A stretch of DNA of 37,626 bases from Mycobacterium interjectum (GTDB lineage Bacteria > Actinomycetota > Actinomycetes > Mycobacteriales > Mycobacteriaceae). Of the stretch, positions 1 through 8,156 are shown in pieces. Under the pieces are notes generated by a model. It worked only from the letters and a program-made list of their open reading frames with translations, did not search any database and was not told the origin of the DNA. The DNA is taken from NCBI GenBank assembly GCA_002102225.1, contig LQPB01000068.1, positions 1-37,626 of the forward strand. The letters run 5' to 3'. Made by a program: the position numbers and the translations under genes. How positions within the stretch are numbered: position 1 is the stretch's first letter; each line of letters starts with the position of its first letter.

Positions 1-1511
1 GCGCTCGGGGGCGCCGGGATCGGCGTGGGGGGCGGGGGCGGCGGGCTCGGCGCCAGGGAGCTGACCGGGGGCGCGGGCAGCGGCACCACGGTGCGCGCCG
101 GTGGGTTCTGGTGGTTTTCGATGCCCGTCAGGGTGTAGGCCACGCCGCCGATCGCGGTCATCGCGACCGCGGCACACATCCCGACGACCAACTGCGAGAG
201 CCGGAGACGCCGCCACGCGCTCGGTCGGGGCGGCTCCATGATGTTGAGGCGCATGGACCAGCCGGCCGGGCCGTCTTCGTCGAAGGCGGCGGGGCTGTAG
301 GGCACCCGCACGTCGTCGCCGAATTCGGTTTGCGACCAAGCCAATTCGCGGTCGGTGAGCGCGTCATGGTCGATCACCAGCAGATCGCCGGCCGGCAGGT
401 CGACGACGTCGTTGGCGGCGGACGCCGTGAGCAGGCCGATCGATGTGCGCGTGCGGAGATCCAGCTCCTCACCGCGCGCGGCCAGCTGCAACGCGCCGAG
501 GGCGGCCGCCAGGGCCGGCTGCGACGGACTCACCACCGGCCGGCGGCCGTGCACCGAAAGGCGTTCGGTGACAAGCGGAATGTTCGCCCCGCCACCGACG
601 GTGACCACGGCCGAAAGGTCCGCCCAACCCCGCTTGTGGCGGGCCAGCATGTCGTCGAACGCATAGATGAAGCCGGACAGCCGGTCCTGGATGAGGTCGC
701 CCAGCTCGTCTCGCGTCAGCTTCATGGTGCACCTGCGCCCACCGAGCTCGGCGGCGAATTCGACCGCCGTTTCCGTGGACAGCCGCTCCTTGGCCTCCCG
801 GCACTGCTCGCGCAGCAGCCCGAGCTGACCGACCCCGGCGGTGCTGGCCGGGTCGATGCCGCTGCCGTGGCCGAGCTCCTCGAAGACCTTGAGCAGCACC
901 GCCTGGTCGATCTCGTCGCCGGAGAAGGCCGCGTAACGCATTGTGGGGCTCACCAGTTCGAAATCGCCGGCCAAGCTGACCAGGGTGGCGGACGTGCCGC
1001 CGCCGCCGAAGTCGAGCAGTCCGACAACGCCGGTCGCGGCCAGGCACAGGTCCGCGTTCGCCGCCGTCAAAGACGCGATGGCATCCGAAACCAGGCGCGG
1101 GGCCATCCCGCTGCGCACGAAGCCCAGGTGTGTTCGCAAACCGTTGCGCAGCGCCTGCACGTTACTGGGTTTCCAGTACGCCGGAACGGCGATGGAGATC
1201 TCCGACGCGGCGGAGTCCGCGCCGGCGGCCACCATCATGGCGTCCAGGGCCTCCACCATGAGCAGGTCGGGGTCGTGGGCGGAGCCATCGGGCGACACCA
1301 ACGCGACCGAATCCCCGATGCGCTCCACGAAGCCGCGCATCAGCACGCCCGGCTCGTTGAGCGGCGTTTCGCTGTTGTGCAGCGGTAGACCGATTTTCGG
1401 CGCGCAGTGCGGATACAAGGTCAGCACAGCGCGGCGTGAGACCGGAGGATTTCCGTTACACGCGGCGACCAGGTTCGTGGTCCCGATCGACAACCCGACT
1501 GGGTCGTACAT
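1..1511 (-). CDS. Hsp70/DnaK-like ATPase with C-terminal membrane anchor (3' end cut by window edge)
   Basis: Reading leftwards from the ATG at 1511, about 503 codons stay open to the window edge, so the C-terminus is missing. The N-terminus MYDPVGLSIGTTNLVAA carries the actin-fold phosphate-1 loop of Hsp70 (GIDLGTTNS-like). GLLDFGGGGTSATLV is the phosphate-2 loop and TVGGGANIPLV the adenosine motif. After the ATPase domain there is no recognisable substrate-binding domain. Instead a hydrophobic segment at about residues 437-460 (LSQLVVGMCAAVAMTAIGG) is followed by a Pro/Ala-rich tail of at least 40 residues. This suggests an ATPase held in the membrane with an extracytoplasmic low-complexity tail. 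A GAAGG ribosome site lies about 11 bases upstream of the ATG. It is not the housekeeping DnaK. Client and role are unknown. Confidence 0.85.
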   Translation of the reverse strand, partial: MYDPVGLSIGTTNLVAACNGNPPVSRRAVLTLYPHCAPKIGLPLHNSETPLNEPGVLMRGFVERIGDSVALVSPDGSAHDPDLLMVEALDAMMVAAGADSAASEISIAVPAYWKPSNVQALRNGLRTHLGFVRSGMAPRLVSDAIASLTAANADLCLAATGVVGLLDFGGGGTSATLVSLAGDFELVSPTMRYAAFSGDEIDQAVLLKVFEELGHGSGIDPASTAGVGQLGLLREQCREAKERLSTETAVEFAAELGGRRCTMKLTRDELGDLIQDRLSGFIYAFDDMLARHKRGWADLSAVVTVGGGANIPLVTERLSVHGRRPVVSPSQPALAAALGALQLAARGEELDLRTRTSIGLLTASAANDVVDLPAGDLLVIDHDALTDRELAWSQTEFGDDVRVPYSPAAFDEDGPAGWSMRLNIMEPPRPSAWRRLRLSQLVVGMCAAVAMTAIGGVAYTLTGIENHQNPPARTVVPLPAPPVSSLAPSPPPPPPTPIPAPPS

Positions 1512-1685
1512 AGAGCGAATGCCTTCGTCTATAGGGGTCGATGGCCAGCGTTAACCATAGCCGCGGACACGCGGAAAGCCGATGGCTTGCAATGTCATTG
1601 GTATCCGCTCGATGTGAGAGCGTCACCGAATCGGAATCCGAACCCTATTGACAAACCGGTCGAGTCACGCGACAGTGACGCCTCG
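1512..1685. other. Intergenic region, 174 bp
   Basis: This stretch lies between the start of the Hsp70-like gene and the stop of the hypothetical gene, both on the minus strand. It should hold the promoter of the Hsp70-like gene. I see no convincing -10 element, HAIR/CIRCE-like inverted repeat or strong terminator hairpin. Confidence 0.4.
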
Positions 1686-2912
1686 TTACACCACGGTCAG
1701 CGGTAGCGAACGCCTCGGCTGGAACTGAAAGGACGATCCGCCACTGAATTTGGCCACCGAGACCTCGGACAGTTCGGCTGCGGGGGTATCGGTTTCGACC
1801 AGCTCGGCGGTCCAGTCGCCGGCCGTCCCGCTGACCCGAACCGCCAGGCGCGGATCGATGGCGGTGGCAATCGCCTGCAGCGGCTGCACGGATTCCGGCG
1901 AGCACAGCGAAATCCAGGCTCCGTCGTCGTGCGCCGGCGAGCGGTGCACGCTCAGCCGCTTGTCCGCGATGTCCGCCACGACGTAGCCCGCCGGATTGAG
2001 CAGCGGGTGCAACTCGAAAACCTGTAGGGCTCCTTCGATCCCGCCGGGGAATTCGAGGGCACGGTGGATCCGTTCGGCCCCCAGCCCTGCCAGGCCGATC
2101 AGGCCGCGGGTGCCGACCGAGACCGCCTGGGCGTCGTCGGCGGCGCGCGCCCGCACCGCGATGGCGAACGATAGATACAGCAGGTGCATCTGCAGGCACA
2201 CCTCGTCGGCCATGCGGACCAGCGCCGAGTGCGAGAAGGCGGCGAAGTCGAAGTCGGACAGCAACGGACCCGAGTAGTCCGCCTGCCCCTCGTCGGACCG
2301 ATCGACGGGATCCAATTCCCAAGTGGCCGCCCGGGTTTGGCGAACGACATCCAGCGCCGGAATGCTCTGCGCCTCCGGGTGGGACTCGTCGATGATGACG
2401 GTCCAGGCGCAGTGCGGGTGCCGATCGGCGGGCACCCGCGGCGGCCGGTGTATCGGACGCATCTGCGCGCGGGGGTTCGTCGCGACCGCGGTGGCGTCGA
2501 ACGTCGGGTCCTCGATGGTGTGGCACATGCCGAAGACGTACTCGTCGCCCATCGGCTCCACGTCGAGCAACGCGCCGCAGTGGTCGAGCTGGAATTCGCC
2601 GTGCCAGCGGTCGTGAATGGTGTAGCGGAAATCCATGAATTGCGGCGGGGCGCCGATGTCGAGCTGCAGGCCTTTGAAGATGGTGGGCACGTCGACGCCC
2701 TCGTAGTTCAGCGCCCGTTGCATGCGCTTGGTGTAGATCGGGCTGGCGCCGGCCCACTCCTCGATGGCGATCTGCACCATCTCCTCGCGGCCGAATTCCT
2801 GGATGCACCACGCCATGCCGGAGCGGTCGATCATGTGACCGATCAACAGCAGCTCGGGGACCAGGACGGACAGCTCCTGACGCGACAACCGCGCGTAACG
2901 GGATCGGCTCAC
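1686..2912 (-). CDS. Conserved hypothetical protein divergent from a TetR regulator
   Basis: This is a 408-residue soluble protein starting at a GTG (MSRSRYARLSRQELS). I do not recognise a named domain. The N-terminal half is helical and rich in acidic and aromatic residues (RSGMAWCIQEFGREEMVQ; HDRWHGEFQLDHCG). A Cys/His pair occurs in LDHCG and another in FGMCHTIED, which could bind a metal or cofactor. The middle part has SDFDFAAFSHSALVRMADEV. There is no signal peptide or membrane helix. The gene is transcribed away from a TetR regulator with only 38 bp between the starts, so it is the likely target of that regulator. A TATTTT hexamer at 2919-2924 (minus strand), six bases before the GTG, fits a leaderless promoter. 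Function is not assigned; an enzyme acting on a small hydrophobic compound is only a guess. Confidence 0.75.
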   Translation of the reverse strand: MSRSRYARLSRQELSVLVPELLLIGHMIDRSGMAWCIQEFGREEMVQIAIEEWAGASPIYTKRMQRALNYEGVDVPTIFKGLQLDIGAPPQFMDFRYTIHDRWHGEFQLDHCGALLDVEPMGDEYVFGMCHTIEDPTFDATAVATNPRAQMRPIHRPPRVPADRHPHCAWTVIIDESHPEAQSIPALDVVRQTRAATWELDPVDRSDEGQADYSGPLLSDFDFAAFSHSALVRMADEVCLQMHLLYLSFAIAVRARAADDAQAVSVGTRGLIGLAGLGAERIHRALEFPGGIEGALQVFELHPLLNPAGYVVADIADKRLSVHRSPAHDDGAWISLCSPESVQPLQAIATAIDPRLAVRVSGTAGDWTAELVETDTPAAELSEVSVAKFSGGSSFQFQPRRSLPLTVV

Positions 2913-2950
2913 CGCCCAAAAATAGTCAGCTCTATGTTATAAAGTCAACA
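2913..2950. promoter_or_regulatory. Divergent promoter/operator region of TetR and its neighbour
   Basis: This 38-bp AT-rich island separates two divergent genes in otherwise GC-rich DNA. The GTCA motif is repeated (2925-2928 and 2944-2947), within AGTCAGC and AGTCAAC. Imperfect dyads occur in ATAGTCAGCTCTAT and CTATGTTATAAAG. On the plus strand TATAAA (2938-2943) lies seven bases before the TetR ATG. On the minus strand TATTTT lies six bases before the GTG of the hypothetical gene. Both spacings fit leaderless mycobacterial promoters, with the TetR operator lying between or over them. Confidence 0.5.
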
Positions 2951-3541
2951 ATGTCCATTGCCCCCACCCGGCGCACCCGCGCGCCGCGCAAGCGCGGGGA
3001 TGACACGCGCACCAAGATCATCGACGAGACGGTGCGCTGCATCGTGGAGGAAGGGTTCGCCGCGGCGACCGCCAAGCACGTGGCCGAGCGCGCGGGCGTG
3101 ACGTGGGGGGTCATCCAGTACCACTTCGGCGACCGCAACGGCATGCTGATGGCCGTCGTCGACGACGGCGTGGCCAGGCTGCTGGAGAGCCTGTCCTCGG
3201 CCAACGTCAGCGAGCTTCCGCTGCGGGAACGCATCGAGGTCGTCGTCGACACCGCCTGGAGCTGTTACAGCAGCCCGACGTCGCTGGCGGCCCTGGAGAT
3301 CCTGCGCGCCACCCGCGGCGGCCCGGGAGCATCGTCGCGGCGCCACCTGCTGGAGATGAACGACGCGATCGGCCAGCTCGGCCGGCTGATCACCGATGAC
3401 CCGGCCAATGCCGGTGTCGCCGAGGTGATTTGGGCCGCCCTGCGAGGTGTGGTGCTGGCCCAGATGATCACCGGGACCGCGGTCGACTGGAGCCTGGAGC
3501 GACGGGCCCTGATCGACATGGTGACCCGTGCGCTGCAATGA
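2951..3541 (+). CDS. TetR-family transcriptional regulator
   Basis: The 196-residue protein has a basic N-terminal extension (TRRTRAPRKRGDDTRTK) followed by a classic TetR DNA-binding domain: helix 1 KIIDETVRCIVEEGF, helix-turn-helix ATAKHVAERAGVTWGVIQYHF, then GDRNGMLMAVVDDG. The C-terminal all-helical ligand domain is typical in length but does not show the inducer. It is divergent from the 408-residue hypothetical gene across a 38-bp gap, the usual arrangement for a local autoregulated repressor. A TATAAA element seven bases before the ATG suggests a leaderless transcript. The downstream SnoaL-like gene is 135 bp away and could also be controlled by it, but no second operator was identified. 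Confidence 0.9.
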   Translation: MSIAPTRRTRAPRKRGDDTRTKIIDETVRCIVEEGFAAATAKHVAERAGVTWGVIQYHFGDRNGMLMAVVDDGVARLLESLSSANVSELPLRERIEVVVDTAWSCYSSPTSLAALEILRATRGGPGASSRRHLLEMNDAIGQLGRLITDDPANAGVAEVIWAALRGVVLAQMITGTAVDWSLERRALIDMVTRALQ

Positions 3542-3676
3542 CGCTGGGCGGATGTCGCGACACATAACCTACGCACACGACACGCCGATCCGGGTCGCAA
3601 CGGTTTATATCTCGGCGAACGCCCAAGCTTTCCTACTGACCGCAGGCGTCCTTTCGCCGTGTGCTGCAATGACGGG

Positions 3677-4150
3677 ATGACCCCTAACGATGCGGCAGCC
3701 GACGTCGAAGCGATCAAGCGGCTGAAGTACCGCTACCTCCGCGCGCTGGACACCAAGCACTGGGACGACTTCGCCGACACGCTGGCCGAGGACATCAAGG
3801 CCGACTACGGGCCGTCGATCGGCAACGAGTTGCACTTCACCAACCGCGCCGACCTGGTGGAGTACATGCGCTCGTCGCTCGGGCCCAACGTCATCACCGA
3901 GCACCGGGTGACCCACCCGGAAATCGACGTGACCGGTGACACCGCCACGGGCAGCTGGTATCTGCAGGATCGGGTGATCGTCGCGGACTTCAACTTCATG
4001 CTGATCGGCGCGGCCTTCTACCGCGACTCCTACCGGCGCACCGAAGCCGGCTGGAAGATCAGCGGAACCGGATACGACAGGACCTACGACGCGACAATGT
4101 CGTTGGCGGGCATGGACTTCAAGGTCAAGCCCGGCCGCGCCCTGGCCTAG
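3677..4150 (+). CDS. SnoaL/NTF2-like domain protein
   Basis: This is a 157-residue single-domain protein. The pattern DVEAIKRLKYRYLRALDTKHWDDFADTLAED at the N-terminus, a central beta region (ITEHRVTHPEIDVTGDTATGSWYLQDRV) and FYRDSYRRTEAGWKISG at the C-terminus is that of the SnoaL-like/nuclear transport factor 2 fold. This family includes bile acid dehydratase-like and polyketide cyclase-like enzymes. His and Asp in the usual pocket positions are compatible with dehydratase or isomerase activity, but the substrate cannot be read. The ATG at 3677 was chosen. The frame is open to a GTG at 3659, which would only add six residues. The gene ends six bases before the stop of the convergent KasB-like gene. 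Confidence 0.75.
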   Translation: MTPNDAAADVEAIKRLKYRYLRALDTKHWDDFADTLAEDIKADYGPSIGNELHFTNRADLVEYMRSSLGPNVITEHRVTHPEIDVTGDTATGSWYLQDRVIVADFNFMLIGAAFYRDSYRRTEAGWKISGTGYDRTYDATMSLAGMDFKVKPGRALA

Positions 4151-4156
4151 ATCGGT

Positions 4157-5416
4157 CTAGTACCTGCCGAAGACCATGGCGACGTTGTGGCCGCCGAACC
4201 CGAACGAGTTGTTGATCGCGTACTTGTACTCCCCCGGCCGCGGCTTGCCGGCCACCACGTCCAAATCGATCTCCGGATCGAGGTTTTCCAGGTTCAGCGT
4301 GGGCGGAACGATCTGATCCCGCAGCGCCAGCACGGTCAGGATCGACTCCACCGCGCCGACCGCGCCCACCGAGTGGCCAAGCGCGGCCTTGGGCGCGTAC
4401 ACCGCCGCGTTTCCGCCGTGCGGTCCCAGCGCGTTGTTGATGGCCTTGCCCTCGGCCAGGTCACCCACCGAGGTGCCGGTGGCGTGGGCGTTGACGTGGT
4501 CGATGTCGCCCGGTGTCAGGCCCGCGAGCTGAATCGCCCGCGACATCGCGTGCCCGGCCCGCTCCCCGTTGGGGTCCGGGGCCACCATGTGGTAGCCGTC
4601 GGAGGTGATGCTGGCCCCCATCAGCCGCGCCAGGATCGGGGCGCCGCGCGCCTTGGCGTGCTCCTCGGTCTCGATCACCATGAGAGCGCCGGCCTCGCCG
4701 AACACGAAGCCGGTCCGGTCCCGGTCGAACGGGCGGCACGCACCCACCGGGTCGTCGTTCTTGGTGGACATCACGATGCGCATCTGGGCGAACGCGGCGA
4801 TCGCCACGGCCTCGATCTTGACCTCGACCCCGCCGCAGATCGCGACGTCGGCCTCGCCGAACACGATGTTGCGCCACGCCTGGGCGATGCCCTCCGAACC
4901 CGAGGCACAGGCCGAAACCGGCGTGATCACCCCGGCCCTGGCGTGCCGTTCCAGACCCACCGCCGCCGCGGCGCCGTTGGGCATATATTTCTGCACCGCC
5001 AACGGGGACACGGCCTTGAGCCCGCGGGCGCGCATGTCGTCGTAGCTGAAGACGATCTGCTCGGCGGAGCCCAGGCCGGTGCCGATGGACACCATCAGCC
5101 GGTTGGGGTCGACCTCCGGCGAGCCGGCGCTTTGCCAGACCCGGCGGCTCAGTTGGGTGGACATCCGTTGCAGGTAGCCCATCCGGTGGCGCTCGGCCCG
5201 GGTCAGGCCGTCGTCGAACTCCTCCAGCAGGTGCCCACCGATGCGCACCGGCAGGTCATAGTGGTCGACGAACGAGTCATCGAGGGTTCGGATGCCGCTT
5301 TGGCGGTCCAGCAACAGCTTCCAGGTGTTCTCGGCGTCGGTCGCCAGTGCGGTGGTCATGGCAATGCCGGTGACAACGACATTCGGCAGCGTCTTCCCGG
5401 TAACCAACTCTGTCAT
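4157..5416 (-). CDS. KasB-like beta-ketoacyl-ACP synthase, outside the usual FAS-II operon
   Basis: The 419-residue thiolase-fold condensing enzyme has nucleophile Cys170 in SACASGSEG, His311 in NAHATGT, Lys343 in APKAALGH and His348 in GHSVGA. This is the Cys-His-His set of FAS-II elongating synthases. The sequence is closer to M. tuberculosis KasB than KasA as I remember them (for example MTELVTGK at the start, HATGTSVGDLAEG and AINNALG). KasB extends meromycolate chains bound to AcpM to full length. The ATG at 5416 follows GGAAGG by about nine bases and matches the KasB N-terminus; an upstream GTG at 5464 looks like read-through. Neither acpM, kasA nor accD6 is adjacent, so this is probably an additional copy. 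The convergent neighbour is the SnoaL-like gene. Confidence 0.88.
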   Translation of the reverse strand: MTELVTGKTLPNVVVTGIAMTTALATDAENTWKLLLDRQSGIRTLDDSFVDHYDLPVRIGGHLLEEFDDGLTRAERHRMGYLQRMSTQLSRRVWQSAGSPEVDPNRLMVSIGTGLGSAEQIVFSYDDMRARGLKAVSPLAVQKYMPNGAAAAVGLERHARAGVITPVSACASGSEGIAQAWRNIVFGEADVAICGGVEVKIEAVAIAAFAQMRIVMSTKNDDPVGACRPFDRDRTGFVFGEAGALMVIETEEHAKARGAPILARLMGASITSDGYHMVAPDPNGERAGHAMSRAIQLAGLTPGDIDHVNAHATGTSVGDLAEGKAINNALGPHGGNAAVYAPKAALGHSVGAVGAVESILTVLALRDQIVPPTLNLENLDPEIDLDVVAGKPRPGEYKYAINNSFGFGGHNVAMVFGRY

Positions 5417-5490
5417 CGCGCGGCGCCTTCCGTATTCGGGTAACTCCACGCAAGCGTCGCCCACGGCACCGAATCATGCAAACACCGCAG

Positions 5491-5513
5491 GCCCGGGTGG
5501 GTCGGCGCCGGGC
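5491..5513 (-). terminator. GC-rich hairpin after the L,D-transpeptidase-like gene
   Basis: GCCCGG (5491-5496) and CCGGGC (5508-5513) form a six-base-pair stem with an 11-base loop, directly at the stop codon of the minus-strand exported protein gene. There is no T-tract, so it would be a non-canonical terminator or an mRNA 3' stabiliser. Confidence 0.3.
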
Positions 5514-6166
5514 TATTTGGTAATCGCGATCACCGCGCCGGGACGCAGCCAGCGGATGATCGACACCAGCGTCGGGTCGTCGATCGCCACGCAGCCCTCG
5601 GTGGGGGCGCCGTCGGTGGTGTGGAAGAAAAACGCCGAGCCGCCGCCCGGGACCTTGTTTTTGTTGACGCCCATGACCACCGCGTGTTTGTACTGCGGAA
5701 TCTGCAGGTTCTCGCTGGCGGCGGTGCTGAACGGGCACTGCGCCTTCTGGCAGACCTGCATGCTGTTGAAGGTGGGGCTGTGGTCATCGCCGCTCCACCA
5801 GTGGTTGGGCCCGACCTGCGTATAGGGCAGTCCCCCACCGGGATTCGGCGCGGTGCCGAAGGCGGAGTCGAGGGTGTACACGCCCATCGGCGTGGCCGGA
5901 ACCCCGCTGCGAGCCTGCGGCGCCATGCCCGCGGAGCCCACGTGGGTGGGGATGCCGGTCACCAGCGCCTGCCAGCCGGCGGCGGTGCGCTGGTAGATGT
6001 CCATCGTCGCGTTCGAACCGCCGGTGCTGACGACCGAAACCACCTGCGTGGCATTGCCGACGGAGTTCGCGAACCAGGGGGCGGCCGCGCTCCCCGCCGG
6101 GGCCAGCAGGACCGACGCGGCGAGCAGGCACGCCCCGGCGCACAGCGAAGCGAGCAGTCGGCGCAT
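5513..6166 (-). CDS. Exported L,D-transpeptidase (YkuD-fold) family protein, Rv0309-like
   Basis: The 217-residue protein begins with a Sec signal peptide (MRRLLASLCAGACLLAASVLLAPAG, cleavage near SAAAPW). The mature domain ends with HTTDGAPTEGCVAIDDP, which resembles the YkuD active-site pattern with a conserved His and a catalytic Cys in the GCV(A) motif. MGVYTLDSAFG is another conserved segment of this fold. L,D-transpeptidases cross-link peptidoglycan between meso-diaminopimelate residues; this family branch may instead have another cell-wall role. The order with the next three genes (PAP2, small protein, nitroreductase-like BluB) matches M. tuberculosis Rv0309-Rv0308-Rv0307c-Rv0306. The gene follows the PAP2 gene by 45 bp on the same strand, so both may share a transcript. 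Confidence 0.82.
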   Translation of the reverse strand: MRRLLASLCAGACLLAASVLLAPAGSAAAPWFANSVGNATQVVSVVSTGGSNATMDIYQRTAAGWQALVTGIPTHVGSAGMAPQARSGVPATPMGVYTLDSAFGTAPNPGGGLPYTQVGPNHWWSGDDHSPTFNSMQVCQKAQCPFSTAASENLQIPQYKHAVVMGVNKNKVPGGGSAFFFHTTDGAPTEGCVAIDDPTLVSIIRWLRPGAVIAITK

Positions 6167-6211
6167 GGATTCAATCGTCCGGCGCCGCGAACCTCGTGGT
6201 CAAGTAAAGCT

Positions 6212-6892
6212 TTAGACCCGGTTGCGTAACTGCGCCGTGATCACCGGCGCGGGATCGGCCGGCGCGGGCGAAAACGGCCGAAACACCAACAGGCACAAGA
6301 GGAAATAGAGGTAGCCCAGCGACCACCCGGCCAGCACATCGGTCGGGTAGTGCACGTTCAACGCCACCCGGGCTACCCCGACCAGCAGCAGGCTCAGCGC
6401 CGTCGCCGCGACCGCGGCACGGCCCAGCGCGCGGCTCAGCAGCGGCAGCAGGAACACCAGCAGGGCCAGCAAGGCGGACGTCGCCTCCAGCGCGTGCCCC
6501 GACGGAAACGACGAGGACGGCACCGCCACCAGCATGGTCGACGGTCGAGGTCGGTCCACCAGGCCCTTCGCCGCCGCCGTCACCAGCCCGTTCAGCGGCG
6601 CGCACGCCAACAGCACGAGCGCCGCCCGCACGTCGCGCCGCACCAGCGCGGCCACCGCCGCCACCATCCCCAGCAGCCGCAACGTGACCGGCCCCAGCGC
6701 CAAAGACACCGCGTCCCAGAAACTCACCCACGCCGGGTGCTTGACGCCGACGTCGTGGGCGGGGTTCAACAGCGACCAGTCGAGGCGCTGCGGCCAACTC
6801 CAGTGCCGGCAGTAGCCCACCCACAGGACCGCGTACACGACCGCGGCGGCCAGGGCGGCGCCCACGGCCCAGCCGGTCCGGGGGCGGGTCAT
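6212..6892 (-). CDS. PAP2-family membrane phosphatase, Rv0308-like
   Basis: The 226-residue integral membrane protein has about five to six hydrophobic helices (AAALAAAVVYAVLWVGY, ALVLLACAPLNGLV, ALLALLVFLLPLL, AVAATALSLLLVGVA, LGYLYFLLCLLVF). All three PAP2 signatures are present: KGLVDRPRP (K-x6-RP), SSFPSGH and RVALNVHYPTD (R-x5-H-x3-D). Such enzymes remove phosphate from lipid pyrophosphates or phosphatidic acid at the outer face of the membrane, for example when recycling the decaprenyl carrier. The substrate is not visible. Position next to a peptidoglycan-type enzyme supports an envelope role. The start ATG overlaps the intergenic region divergent from the 6928 gene. Confidence 0.85.
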   Translation of the reverse strand: MTRPRTGWAVGAALAAAVVYAVLWVGYCRHWSWPQRLDWSLLNPAHDVGVKHPAWVSFWDAVSLALGPVTLRLLGMVAAVAALVRRDVRAALVLLACAPLNGLVTAAAKGLVDRPRPSTMLVAVPSSSFPSGHALEATSALLALLVFLLPLLSRALGRAAVAATALSLLLVGVARVALNVHYPTDVLAGWSLGYLYFLLCLLVFRPFSPAPADPAPVITAQLRNRV

Positions 6893-6927
6893 GAGTCAAC
6901 GGATACCAGGCCGGTCATACTGGCGTG

Positions 6928-7410
6928 ATGGCGGTCTTCGTCCGCAGGTTGTTCGGCATCGGCAAGCTTCCCGCCGACCTGCACGCCCAGGTCGAGGCGG
7001 AGGGAGTCATCTATCTCGCCGACTATGTCGCGGTGACCCGGCGATTCAGCGGCATCATCCCCGGGGTGCGGTTGCCGCACAGCGTCGCCAGTTACGCCGG
7101 CTCGCTCGTCTTCACCTCGGAGCGGGTGCTGGCGACGCTGTCCATGCTGCCCAAGCTGGCCGGGCCCACCGTCAACGCGCGCTGGGACGCGCCGCCGACC
7201 GGCGCGGCCAAGGTCGAGATCTCCGCGACCGGTGTGCAGGTCGACGTCGACGTCGCCGAGGTCGACCCGAAGTTCAGCGGGGAGCTGTCGCTGCACTACA
7301 AGGCGGCCGTTCCCGACGACGTGCTCGCCGCGCTGCCGCGGCGGTCGCTGGCCTTCGACATGCCGCCCGAATACGTCTTCCGCGCCGTCGGCGTCACCTA
7401 TTCGCCGTGA
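6928..7410 (+). CDS. Conserved hypothetical protein, Rv0307c-like
   Basis: This 160-residue protein has no signal peptide or membrane helix and is predicted to be mostly beta sheet. Recognisable stretches are VEAEGVIYLADYVAVTRRFSG, HSVASYAGSLVFTSERVLATLS and VDVDVAEVDPKFSGELSLHYKA. The alternating pattern suggests a small lipid-binding or PH-like beta domain, but no family is assigned. The start is ATG 6928 or the GTG directly before it at 6925. No ribosome site precedes either, and CATACT at 6916-6921 could be the -10 of a leaderless message. It lies 28 bp upstream of bluB in the same direction. The same pair occurs in M. tuberculosis (Rv0307c, Rv0306), so the arrangement is conserved. Confidence 0.75.
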   Translation: MAVFVRRLFGIGKLPADLHAQVEAEGVIYLADYVAVTRRFSGIIPGVRLPHSVASYAGSLVFTSERVLATLSMLPKLAGPTVNARWDAPPTGAAKVEISATGVQVDVDVAEVDPKFSGELSLHYKAAVPDDVLAALPRRSLAFDMPPEYVFRAVGVTYSP

Positions 7411-7438
7411 TCGTCACCGTGGCCGGCGCTTTCCTACG

Positions 7439-8104
7439 ATGACTGATGTGACCGATCCGGCCTTCAGCCCCGAGGAGCGGCGGGCGGTCTATCGGGTGAT
7501 CTCCGAACGGCGCGACATGCGCCGGTTCACGCCGGGCGGCGTGGTGGCCGAGGAGGTGCTGGCCCGGTTGTTGCAGGCCGCGCACGCCGCGCCCAGCGTC
7601 GGCCTGATGCAGCCCTGGCGCTTCATCCGGATCACCGACGACTCGCTGCGCCGGCGCATTCACGCGCTGGTCGACGAGGAACGTCCGCTCACGGCGGCGG
7701 CGCTGGGAGAGCGTGCCGAGGAGTTCATGGCGCTCAAGGTCGAGGGCATCCTCGAGTGCGCCGAACTGTTCGTGGTGGCGCTGCGCGACAACCGCGACCG
7801 GCACGTGTTCGGCCGGCGGACGCTGCCGCAGATGGATCTGGCGTCGGTGTCGTGCGCCATCCAGAACCTGTGGCTGGCGGCGCGCTCCGAAGGCCTTGGC
7901 ATGGGCTGGGTTTCCCTGTTCGACCCGCGGCGGTTGGCGGCGTTGCTGGCGATGCCCGACGATGCCGAGCCGGTGGCCATCCTGTGCCTGGGCCCGGTGC
8001 CCGAGTTTCCCGACCGGCCGGCCCTGGAGCTCGACGGTTGGACCTTCGGGCGGCCGCTGCCGGAGTTCGTCTCCGAGAACGAATGGGGATCGCGCCGAGC
8101 ATAA
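7439..8104 (+). CDS. bluB: BluB, 5,6-dimethylbenzimidazole synthase
   Basis: The 221-residue protein belongs to the nitroreductase-fold flavoprotein family and shows the BluB branch features: RRDMRRFTPGG near the N-terminus (FMN phosphate binding), AAHAAPSVGLMQPWRF, and QMDLASVSCAIQNLWLAARSEGLGMGWVSLF in the second half. The C-terminal WTFGRPLPE is also typical. BluB breaks down reduced FMN with oxygen to form 5,6-dimethylbenzimidazole, the lower axial ligand of vitamin B12. No other cobalamin genes are near. The start ATG (MTDVTDPAF) fits the family; 28 bp separate it from the upstream Rv0307c-like gene. Other nitroreductases would be the alternative, but the RRDMRRF and SVGLMQPW signatures favour BluB. 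Confidence 0.88.
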   Translation: MTDVTDPAFSPEERRAVYRVISERRDMRRFTPGGVVAEEVLARLLQAAHAAPSVGLMQPWRFIRITDDSLRRRIHALVDEERPLTAAALGERAEEFMALKVEGILECAELFVVALRDNRDRHVFGRRTLPQMDLASVSCAIQNLWLAARSEGLGMGWVSLFDPRRLAALLAMPDDAEPVAILCLGPVPEFPDRPALELDGWTFGRPLPEFVSENEWGSRRA

Positions 8105-8156
8105 CGCCCGGTGAACGGCCACCCCCTGCTGTATCGTCGCCGGTCGAGGTGACGGA

